Assembly: GCF_014207595.1 (NCBI RefSeq)
Contig: NZ_JACHGY010000001.1
Coordinates: forward strand, 4,037,648 to 4,101,647
Source of the DNA: Algisphaera agarilytica
GTDB taxonomy: Bacteria; Planctomycetota; Phycisphaerae; Phycisphaerales; Phycisphaeraceae
DNA: 64,000 bases
Direction: 5' to 3'
Shown: positions 16,656 to 24,009 of the stretch, piece after piece
Layout: every line of letters begins with the position of its first letter
Numbering within the stretch: position 1 is the stretch's first letter
Program-made: the position numbers and the translations under genes
The notes under the pieces: model-generated
Database searches by the model: none
Seen by the model: only the letters and a program-made list of their open reading frames with translations
Told to the model about the DNA's origin: nothing

Positions 16656-18731
16656 ATGGAAGAACAACCGTTTCAAATCGTCAGCGAGTTCCAGCCCATG
16701 GGCGATCAGCCCGCGGCGATCGACGCCATGGCCGAGCGCCTCATCGCCGGGGAGAAGTACAGCACCCTGCTGGGCGCCACCGGCACGGGCAAGACCTTCA
16801 CGATGGCCCACACCATCGCCCGCGTCGGCAAGCCCACGCTGGTGCTCTCGCACAACAAAACCCTCGCCGCCCAGCTCTACGAAGAGTTCAAGGAGCTCAT
16901 GCCCAACAACGCGGTGAGCTACTTCGTCAGCTACTACGACTACTACCAGCCCGAAGCTTACATCCCCCAGCGCGACATCTACATCGAGAAAGACTCGTCC
17001 CGCAACGACGATCTCGACCGCCTCCGCATGGCCAGCACGACCAACCTGGTCTCCCGGCGGGACGTGGTCGTGGTCGCGTCGGTCTCGTGCATCTTCGGCC
17101 TGGGCTCACCCAAGGAATACAAAGAATCGGTTGTGCCCATCCAGAAAGGCGATCTGGTCGACCGGCAGAAGCTTCTCCGCCGGTTTGCCGACCTGCAGTA
17201 CACCCGCAGCGAGTTCGAGCTCAAGCGCGGCGGCTTCCGTGTGCGGGGCGATGTGATCGAGCTTGTGCCGGCCGCGGAGGAGTTTGCGTACCGCATCGAG
17301 TTGTTCGGCGATGAGGTCGATAGCCTCGCGCTCATCAACCCGACGTCGGGCGAGCTGCTGGCCGACACCGATCGCATAGACGTCTACCCCGCGGTGCAGT
17401 ACGTGCTGGATGAAGACCGCAAAGAGTTCGCCATCAACGCGATCAAGGCCGAGCTGGAGAACCGTGTCATGGAGCTGCGCGGCGAGTGCAAGCTGCTCGA
17501 AGCGCAACGGCTGCTGGCCCGCACCAAGTACGACCTGGAGATGCTCGACGAGGTCGGCTTCTGCAACGGCATCGAGAACTACTCCCGCCACCTCGACGGC
17601 CGCCAGCCCGGCGAACGGCCGTACTGCCTGCTCGACTTCTTCCCCGCCGACGACTGGCTGATGCTCATCGACGAGAGCCACGTCACGCTGCCGCAGATCA
17701 AGGCGATGTACCACGGCGACCGCCACCGAAAGGAAACACTCGTCGAGCACGGTTTCCGCCTGCCCTCGGCCCTGGACAACCGCCCACTCAAATACGACGA
17801 GGTCGAAGAACTCTGGCCGCAGGTCGTCTTCGTCAGCGCGACCCCCGGCGAATACGAACTCGAAAACTCCGGCGGCGAGGTCGTCGAACAGATCATCCGC
17901 CCCACCGGCCTGGTCGATCCGGTGATCGATATCCGCCCCGCCGACGGCCAGGTGCCCGACCTGCTGAAGATGATCCAGGAACGCAAAGCCAACGGCGAAC
18001 GCACGCTGGTCACGACGCTCACCAAACGCCTCGCCGAGGACTTGGCGTCGTACCTCGCCGACCAGGACATCGACTGCCGGTACCTGCACAGCGAGGTCGA
18101 GACGCTCGACCGCGTGGTGATCCTGCGCGAGCTGCGTGAGGGGCAGTTTGATGTGCTGGTCGGGGTGAACCTGCTGCGGGAGGGCTTGGACCTGCCCGAG
18201 GTGTCGCTGGTGGCGATTATGGACGCCGACAAGACCGGATTCCTGCGTAGCGGCACGTCGTTGATCCAGCAGATCGGCCGGGCCGCGCGGAACGAAAACG
18301 CCTACGTGGTGATGTACGCCGACGAGGTCACCCCCGCGATGAAGGAAGCGATCGACGAGACCAACCGCCGCCGTGAGAAGCAGCTCGCCTACAACGCCGA
18401 GCACGGCATCACGCCCAAGACCATCAAGAAAGCCATCCGACGCGGCATCGAGATGGAGCTGCGTGCCCGCAAGACCGCCAAGGATGCGCTGTCTGGTGAT
18501 GAGAAAGAGTACGACCGCGCCGAGCTGTTGCAGGAACTCGAAGCCCAGATGCTCGAGGCCGCCCAGGCCTTAGAGTTCGAAAAAGCCGCGTCGATCCGCG
18601 ACAAGGTCAAGGAAATCAAAGCCGCCCCGGCGATGACCAAGGTCAAGCTCAGCAAGAAGAAGTCCAAGCCCAAGCCCGGCACCCCGGGCACCAAGGTGCG
18701 CAAGCTCAGCAAGAAACGCTCTTCGCGGTAA
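16656..18731 (+). CDS. uvrB: Excinuclease ABC subunit B (UvrB)
   Basis: A 691-residue UvrB, the damage-verifying helicase of nucleotide excision repair. Walker A GATGTGKT is at residues 40-47. The beta-hairpin region (YYDYYQPEAYIPQRD) follows at about 93-110, then the DESH box, the helicase motif VFVSATPGEYE, QQIGRAARN, and a C-terminal UVR domain (LEAQMLEAAQALEFEKAASIRD) that contacts UvrC. A Lys-rich tail ends the protein. The upstream frame to 16548 lacks homology. ATG 16656 has a TACAAT box 9 bases before it instead of a Shine-Dalgarno. Confidence 0.97.
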   Translation: MEEQPFQIVSEFQPMGDQPAAIDAMAERLIAGEKYSTLLGATGTGKTFTMAHTIARVGKPTLVLSHNKTLAAQLYEEFKELMPNNAVSYFVSYYDYYQPEAYIPQRDIYIEKDSSRNDDLDRLRMASTTNLVSRRDVVVVASVSCIFGLGSPKEYKESVVPIQKGDLVDRQKLLRRFADLQYTRSEFELKRGGFRVRGDVIELVPAAEEFAYRIELFGDEVDSLALINPTSGELLADTDRIDVYPAVQYVLDEDRKEFAINAIKAELENRVMELRGECKLLEAQRLLARTKYDLEMLDEVGFCNGIENYSRHLDGRQPGERPYCLLDFFPADDWLMLIDESHVTLPQIKAMYHGDRHRKETLVEHGFRLPSALDNRPLKYDEVEELWPQVVFVSATPGEYELENSGGEVVEQIIRPTGLVDPVIDIRPADGQVPDLLKMIQERKANGERTLVTTLTKRLAEDLASYLADQDIDCRYLHSEVETLDRVVILRELREGQFDVLVGVNLLREGLDLPEVSLVAIMDADKTGFLRSGTSLIQQIGRAARNENAYVVMYADEVTPAMKEAIDETNRRREKQLAYNAEHGITPKTIKKAIRRGIEMELRARKTAKDALSGDEKEYDRAELLQELEAQMLEAAQALEFEKAASIRDKVKEIKAAPAMTKVKLSKKKSKPKPGTPGTKVRKLSKKRSSR

Positions 18732-18772
18732 CCTGTAGCGGTCTCCACCCCCCCCTCCCCAAGGACCCCGGG

Positions 18773-19645
18773 ATGCTTGAATCACTCTCGAAACAGATCG
18801 GCGTGCTCACATTCATGGCCGCCGTCGCGATCCTTCCCCACCACGCGTCGTCCGAGCCGGTAGAGGGCATCGTTTTGCCCAGCAAGCAGGTCGTGCTCAA
18901 CGCGCCGCTGCCCTCGATCCTCAAGGAGTTCACCGTGCGGGAGGGCGACAAGGTGGAAGCCGAGCAGCCTCTGGCGTTCATGGACGACAGCCTGCAGCAG
19001 GCCTCCCTGAAATCGGCCGAGTTTCAGGCGGCCAGCATGACCGCCATCCGCAACGCCGAGCTGGTCCTGGAAGACGCCCAGATCCAGGTGGAACGGATCC
19101 TCGAAGCCCAGAGTTCGGACGCCGCCAGTGAATGGGAAGTCCGCCGGACCAAGCTGCAGGCCGAAACCGCTGCCGCCCAGCTCGAACAAGCCCGCGAGCA
19201 GCAGGAACTGGCCAAGATTCAACTCGAACTCGAACGCGCCCGGCTCGAGCGCTACGCGGTGCTCGCCCCGTTCACCGGCCGAGTCCTGCGGATCGACGCC
19301 GAGGCCGGCGCCTCGCTGACGCAGCAGGACCAACTGCTCACCCTCGTGGCGATGGACCCGCTCGAAGCCCACTTCCACCTGCCCAGCACCGACTACGGCA
19401 AACTCGAAGTCGGCCGGGAGTACACCCTGGCGACCGACGCGTCGCGGCAGCTGTCGTTCAACGCCAAGCTGATCACCATCGACCCGGTGATCGACCCAGC
19501 CAGCCAAACGTTCCGCGTGGTGTTCGAGATCGACAACGCCGACGAAGCGTTGCCCTCCGGCTTTGCCGTGTGGGTCGATCCCGACGCCGTGGGCGGAGAA
19601 GCCGCCGCCGCGGTGTCGACCGAATCACACGGTTTTCTTGATTAA
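18773..19645 (+). CDS. HlyD-family periplasmic adaptor subunit
   Basis: A 290-residue membrane-fusion-type adaptor. It has an N-terminal signal or anchor (about residues 8-25) and a lipoyl-like half (VLNAPLPSILKEFTVREGDKVEAEQPLAFMD). A long coiled coil spans about residues 80-160, followed by the return lipoyl strand YAVLAPFTGRVLRIDAEAG and a beta-barrel domain. AAGGA lies about 9 bases before ATG. The gene converges on the SecA/M50/GAF-HlyD operon, with 74 bases between stops, and is the third protein with HlyD-like domains in 7 kb. It probably belongs to the same export machinery, though it is separately transcribed. Confidence 0.87.
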   Translation: MLESLSKQIGVLTFMAAVAILPHHASSEPVEGIVLPSKQVVLNAPLPSILKEFTVREGDKVEAEQPLAFMDDSLQQASLKSAEFQAASMTAIRNAELVLEDAQIQVERILEAQSSDAASEWEVRRTKLQAETAAAQLEQAREQQELAKIQLELERARLERYAVLAPFTGRVLRIDAEAGASLTQQDQLLTLVAMDPLEAHFHLPSTDYGKLEVGREYTLATDASRQLSFNAKLITIDPVIDPASQTFRVVFEIDNADEALPSGFAVWVDPDAVGGEAAAAVSTESHGFLD

Positions 19646-19655
19646 CGTGCCGATA

Positions 19656-19715
19656 TCTGTCTTTGCCGCTTGCGGCTAAGCGTCCGAGTGCTGAGCAGCA
19701 AGCGGCAAAGACAGA
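19656..19715. repeat. Large inverted repeat between convergent genes (BIME-like)
   Basis: Two arms, 19656-19672 and 19699-19715, form a perfect 17-bp stem around a 26-base centre. The outward match continues imperfectly, so the arms can be read as inverted copies of about 26-29 bases, each ending GCGGCAAAGACAGA. No T-run follows on either side, so a simple Rho-independent terminator is unlikely. It looks like a paired REP-like element and may still block read-through. Confidence 0.7.
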
Positions 19716-19719
19716 GGAT

Positions 19720-21693
19720 TTACTCCACCCCGGCGAAGCCCAGCGAATCGGCGATCTGTTCGTCCTGTTTGAGGACCTGCTTGCGCATCGCCCTTGAACG
19801 CGACTGTGCCCGGCGTTGAGCGCGTTGGAAGAAGAACGGCACCCACCGGAGGCGGCCGTATCGGCGGATCAACTCGTCCTCCAGGCTCAGGAACATCACC
19901 GCATCGCCGGGGTCGCCCTGCCGACCCGCCCGGCCGAACAGCTGCCGGTCCACGCGGCGCGAGTCGTGGCGTTCGGTCGCGATGATCTGTAGGCCGCCGA
20001 GTTCGACCACGCCCTCGCCGAGTTTCACGTCGGTGCCACGCCCGGCCATGTTGGTGGCGATGGTGACTTGGCCACGCTGCCCCGCCGCCGCGACGACCTC
20101 GGCCTCCTCGGCGTGGCGGATGGCGTTGAGCACCTGATGCTCGATGCCGCGCTGGGTCAGCCGTTCGCTGAGCGTTTCGCTCGCGCCGACGCTGCGTGTG
20201 CCCACGAGGATCGGCCGTCCGGTGTCGTGCAGGCGTTGGACCTCGTCCGCGACGGCGTCCCACTTGGCGTCCTCGGTCGGCAGAATGCGATCGTTCGCCA
20301 GCTTGCGGATGATCGGGCGGTGGGTCGGGATGTAGGCCGTGGGCGTGCGGTAGGTCTGCCAGAGTTCGCGGCGTTCTTCCCAGGCCGTGCCCGTCATGCC
20401 CGAGAGGTTGCGGTACATGCGGAAGAAGCGTTGAAAACTGACACGGGCCATCGTCGCCTTGGGCGGTTCGACTTCCACACCTTCTTTGGCCGCGACCGCC
20501 TGGTGCAGGCCGTCGCGCCACTCGCGGTCGGGCATGAGCCGGCCGGTGGATTCGTCGACGATCACGACCTTGTCGCCCTGCACGACGTATTGGATGCCGG
20601 CGACGTACAACTCCCGGGCGGTGATCGCCTGGACGATCATCTCCTCGGCCCGACGCTGTCCCGCCCAGATGCCGCCCAGCGATTCGGTGACCTCGGCGAC
20701 CTTGTTCCGGCCGCGGCTGGTCAGCCGGATGTCGCGGAACTGGCGGTTCACCGTGAAGTCTTTGCGGACCTCAAACACCTGGGCGAGTTCCGCGGCTTTA
20801 ATGAAGGCTTCGACCTGCTGGGCATTGGGCGAGGGGCCGGAGATGATCAGCGGCGTGACGGCCTCGTCGATCAGCACCGAGTCGGCCTCGTCGACGATGA
20901 CGTGCTCGAGCCCGCGCATCACGACGCGCTGCGCCGCCCCGGCGGGGTTGTTGTCGCCCAGCCCGCCGCCCAGCATGAGTTGGTTGAGCATCGTGTCGGT
21001 CAGGCCACGCTGCGGGCCCAGGGTGAGCTTGTCGCGGAGGTAGTCGGCGGCGGCTTCTTTGTTGGTGGTGTAGGTCACATCCGCCGCGTAGCCCGCGCGG
21101 CGGACCGGCGGGTCCATGTCGCTGGTGACCGAAGCGACGGTCAGGCCGCACGCCTCGTAGACCGGCCGCATCAGGTCCGCGTCCCGCCGAGCGAGGTAGT
21201 CGTTGACCGTGATGACGTGCACGCCGCGTCCGGCCCAGCCGGCCACGGTCGCGGGCAGCGTGGCGATCAGCGTCTTGCCCTCGCCGGTGGCGACCTCGGC
21301 GATGCAGCCGTCGTGCATGGCCAACGCCGCGGCGATCTGGGTGGGGTAGGCCTTCAGCCCGATCGCGCGGAACGCCGACTCGCGGATGAGCGCGAACCCA
21401 CGGGTCACATCGTCGGCCGTCTCACGACCCCGCCGGAACACCGCCCGCATCTCCAGGACCTGTTGCCGGAGCTCGTCGATGTGTAGCGATTCGATTTCCG
21501 GGGCCAATGCGATCACCGCGTCGGCCCGTTTGAGGTACCGCCGGGTGCGGGGCAGCCGCGAGACGATCGCCGCGGCGCACGCCTCCCAGGCCGCGTCGAG
21601 GCCCTCGGGCAGACGCGGGGACGGGGGCCGGCTGGCCAGCATCCGCCACCACGAACTGGGCGGCAACGCAACTGGTGGATCGAGTCGACTCAT
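19720..21693 (-). CDS. Shortened SecA-like translocase ATPase
   Basis: A 657-residue SecA homologue. Walker A ATGEGKT is at 135-141. ITVNDYLARRD follows, then DEAD at 268-271 in VIVDEADSVLIDEAVTPLI. The cross-linking domain comes next, and the second ATPase half shows SGMTGTAWEE, TNMAGRGTDVKLGEG and FGRAGRQGDPG. It stops soon after the first scaffold helix (RAMRKQVLKQDEQ), so most of the helical scaffold, the wing domain and the C-terminal SecB/lipid tail of ordinary SecA (about 850-950 residues) are absent. It follows the M50-HlyD gene by 4 bases and probably powers that system rather than general secretion. The housekeeping secA must lie elsewhere. Confidence 0.9.
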   Translation of the reverse strand: MSRLDPPVALPPSSWWRMLASRPPSPRLPEGLDAAWEACAAAIVSRLPRTRRYLKRADAVIALAPEIESLHIDELRQQVLEMRAVFRRGRETADDVTRGFALIRESAFRAIGLKAYPTQIAAALAMHDGCIAEVATGEGKTLIATLPATVAGWAGRGVHVITVNDYLARRDADLMRPVYEACGLTVASVTSDMDPPVRRAGYAADVTYTTNKEAAADYLRDKLTLGPQRGLTDTMLNQLMLGGGLGDNNPAGAAQRVVMRGLEHVIVDEADSVLIDEAVTPLIISGPSPNAQQVEAFIKAAELAQVFEVRKDFTVNRQFRDIRLTSRGRNKVAEVTESLGGIWAGQRRAEEMIVQAITARELYVAGIQYVVQGDKVVIVDESTGRLMPDREWRDGLHQAVAAKEGVEVEPPKATMARVSFQRFFRMYRNLSGMTGTAWEERRELWQTYRTPTAYIPTHRPIIRKLANDRILPTEDAKWDAVADEVQRLHDTGRPILVGTRSVGASETLSERLTQRGIEHQVLNAIRHAEEAEVVAAAGQRGQVTIATNMAGRGTDVKLGEGVVELGGLQIIATERHDSRRVDRQLFGRAGRQGDPGDAVMFLSLEDELIRRYGRLRWVPFFFQRAQRRAQSRSRAMRKQVLKQDEQIADSLGFAGVE

Positions 21694-21697
21694 CGCC

Positions 21698-23899
21698 TCA
21701 CATACTCAAGCGCCGCATCAGCATCTGCCGCAACGCCAGCCAGCCCTGCTCGGCCAGCGGCTGCGGCTCGAAGGTAAACCGCACATGCACCCGCTGCCCC
21801 GCCATCAACGGCGGCGCGCCTTCCGGGGCCGGGTCGGGCTTGATGCGGACCTCGAAGAAGGCTTCTGCGGCTTTCGTGCCCGTTTGGTCGGCCGTGTCCG
21901 TCGCCACCGAGCCGCCGGCCATGTAACCCATCGCGGGGCTGAATAGCTCGTTGCCGCCCGACTCGGCGACGCTCAGCACGGTGCCGTGATACGTCTCGCC
22001 GGGCCGGTTGGGGTTCTTGATCTCCACGGACCGCCCGACCCAGTTGCCCACTTCCAATCGGGGCCCGAGGTATTGGTCGGCCGCGGCGCGGATCACCAGG
22101 TCATCCAGCGACGCGACGACGCCCATCGGTTCGCCCCGCTTCACGAACCGGCCGGGCAAACGCTCGCTGTCGAACGAGACCCACGTCCCCGCAGTCGTCG
22201 GTTGGGTTTGCAGATCGGCCAGTTGGTCGGCGATGCGTTGCCGTTGGTCTTCCTGAGCCCGCAACTGCCCGCGAAGCGCTTGGGCCACGGCGATGTCTTC
22301 CGACATGGCGGCGCGGTAGCGTGCTTCGAGCTGACGCTGGTCGCCCAGCAACTGGTCGTAAGCCGATTGCAATTCGAGGTTGTCTGCTTCGACCAGCACG
22401 TCGCGCTGTTCGGCATCGACCGTCACCGCCTCGCCCGTGGGCATAGCGGTATGGATGAAGCCATCCGCCCCGGCGTAGATGCGTTCTAAGGTGACGGGCT
22501 CGACCAACGCCGAGGCCCGCCCGCGGTCGGGCACCGGTACCCCGCCGACCAGCACAGCGATCAGCAGCACCGTCGCCAGCGACGCGTAGATCGCCCGGCC
22601 GCGCGTCCGGGTCAGTTCCGGGCTGTTCGCCAAATACTTGATCCACTTTCCCCAGGGGACCAAGAGGAACGTGACCACCGCGAGGAACGCCATGATCATG
22701 CCGATGAAAAACAGCTGGCCCGCCACGAACAACACGATCGTGAAGCCCAGGAACACGCGGTACGCCGCGGACGCCAGGCCGTAGGTCACGAACCACACGG
22801 TTTCGCCCGCGCTGTGGGCCGGGTTCTTAGGGTTCTGCACGGCGTAGACGTGTTTTTTGACCAGGTAGTAGAGGTAGTCTTTGCTGCGCTGATAGAGATT
22901 GGGCAGCTCGGCGAGGTCCGAGAGGATGTAGTAGCCGTCGAAGCGGATCAGCGGGTTGGCGTTGAAGAGCAGCGTCGAAACGCTGGCGATGAACATGACG
23001 TTGTAGGCGATCGCATGGACGGTCGGGGTGTTGACGCCGGTGTTGGCCCAGACGACCGCGGCGATCGCGGCACAGGCGATCTCGACGTACATGCCCGCCG
23101 CGCCGACGAAGGCCCTGCGCCACTTGCTGCGGAACGCCCAGGCGCTGCTGGCGTCGACGTACGGCACGGGCGTGAGCACCATGAGCATCAGCCCGATGGT
23201 GTGGACCTCGCTGCTGACCTGTTCTTTCTTGCCGAAGTATTTGACGCTGAACCCGTGGCCGAGCTCGTGGATCAACTTCAGAACGCCGAAGCTGATGTAG
23301 AGCAGCGGCAGGTTGGCGGGGTTCAGGATGTCGTTCTTCTGGCTGTAGAGCTCCCCGGCGTTGTCGGCGATGCTGAACACGCCGTAAGCGACCAATGCCA
23401 TCCACAACACGATCCCCACCGGCCCGAAGATCCAGCCCACCAGCGGCGACCAGCGATCCAGCAGGCGATCCGGATCGAACAGCGGCACCCGCGCGAACAA
23501 CACGTTCATCACGTAGCCACGCACCTGCCGGTTCATCCGTTTCTTGTAGCGGTTGAACATCCCTGCGGCGTCGGCGGGGAGGTCGGCGTGGATAAGGTTG
23601 GACGTGTAGAGCTGGCCGAGGATCTGGATCGCTTCACCTTGGGTGGGCGCGGCGTCGCCGAGCTGCTCGTTGCAGGCGTCCCAGACCTGGGCCACGGTCC
23701 GCCGGCCGTCGAGCATCGCGACGAAGCGGTAGGCCGACTCATCCACCCGGAAGAACTGGTTGTTCGACGGGTCACGGAACACCACCCACAGCCGGCCCCG
23801 GTAGTGCTGGCGGAACGTCTGCACCAACGAACGCAGCCGCGGCGTCATCTCCGCGACGCGGTACCAGGATTCGTTGAAGGTGGGGCGATCAATGGCCAT
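21698..23899 (-). CDS. PqqD-like / M50 site-2-protease-like / HlyD fusion protein
   Basis: A 733-residue membrane protein of three parts. Residues 15-110 resemble a PqqD-like domain (FFRVDESAYRFVAMLDGRRT). Then follow about eight membrane helices with the M50 zinc motif HELGH at 211-215 and a second site-2-protease-like motif, NPLIRFDGYYIL (Asp321). From about residue 470 come a lipoyl half, a coiled coil and a beta-barrel of HlyD type (RFVKRGEPMGVVASLDDL). Similar site-2-protease-HlyD fusions occur in planctomycete genomes without an assigned job. The order GAF-HlyD, this gene, SecA-like suggests one export or maturation complex in the inner membrane. The stop is 4 bases before the SecA-like ATG. 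Confidence 0.88.
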   Translation of the reverse strand: MAIDRPTFNESWYRVAEMTPRLRSLVQTFRQHYRGRLWVVFRDPSNNQFFRVDESAYRFVAMLDGRRTVAQVWDACNEQLGDAAPTQGEAIQILGQLYTSNLIHADLPADAAGMFNRYKKRMNRQVRGYVMNVLFARVPLFDPDRLLDRWSPLVGWIFGPVGIVLWMALVAYGVFSIADNAGELYSQKNDILNPANLPLLYISFGVLKLIHELGHGFSVKYFGKKEQVSSEVHTIGLMLMVLTPVPYVDASSAWAFRSKWRRAFVGAAGMYVEIACAAIAAVVWANTGVNTPTVHAIAYNVMFIASVSTLLFNANPLIRFDGYYILSDLAELPNLYQRSKDYLYYLVKKHVYAVQNPKNPAHSAGETVWFVTYGLASAAYRVFLGFTIVLFVAGQLFFIGMIMAFLAVVTFLLVPWGKWIKYLANSPELTRTRGRAIYASLATVLLIAVLVGGVPVPDRGRASALVEPVTLERIYAGADGFIHTAMPTGEAVTVDAEQRDVLVEADNLELQSAYDQLLGDQRQLEARYRAAMSEDIAVAQALRGQLRAQEDQRQRIADQLADLQTQPTTAGTWVSFDSERLPGRFVKRGEPMGVVASLDDLVIRAAADQYLGPRLEVGNWVGRSVEIKNPNRPGETYHGTVLSVAESGGNELFSPAMGYMAGGSVATDTADQTGTKAAEAFFEVRIKPDPAPEGAPPLMAGQRVHVRFTFEPQPLAEQGWLALRQMLMRRLSM

Positions 23900-23970
23900 A
23901 AGTTTGAGTGATTATTGAAACGACTTGTTTGGATACGTTTGAGAAGTTGTGATCGCCTGCGCGGCGGGCG

Positions 23971-23989
23971 GTCAGGGCTTCGCCCCGAC
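23971..23989. repeat. GAA-loop hairpin in the GAF-HlyD to M50 gap
   Basis: On the minus strand the gap between 23899 and 24010 reads GTCGGGGC-GAA-GCCCTGAC, a stem with one mismatch and a GAA loop. It resembles the REP-like hairpins elsewhere in the window and may act as an mRNA-stabilising or attenuating element inside the operon. The rest of this 110-base gap shows nothing else. Confidence 0.4.
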
Positions 23990-24009
23990 ACCCCTAAAGC
24001 CAACAATCC

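Noticed and set aside
17106..18404. Long open minus-strand frame across uvrB
   Set aside because: Antisense shadow of uvrB, rich in Val/Gln/Leu, with no ribosome site and no family pattern.
19656..19715. Rho-independent terminator
   Set aside because: The stem is strong, but neither strand has a T-run after it; listed as a repeat instead.
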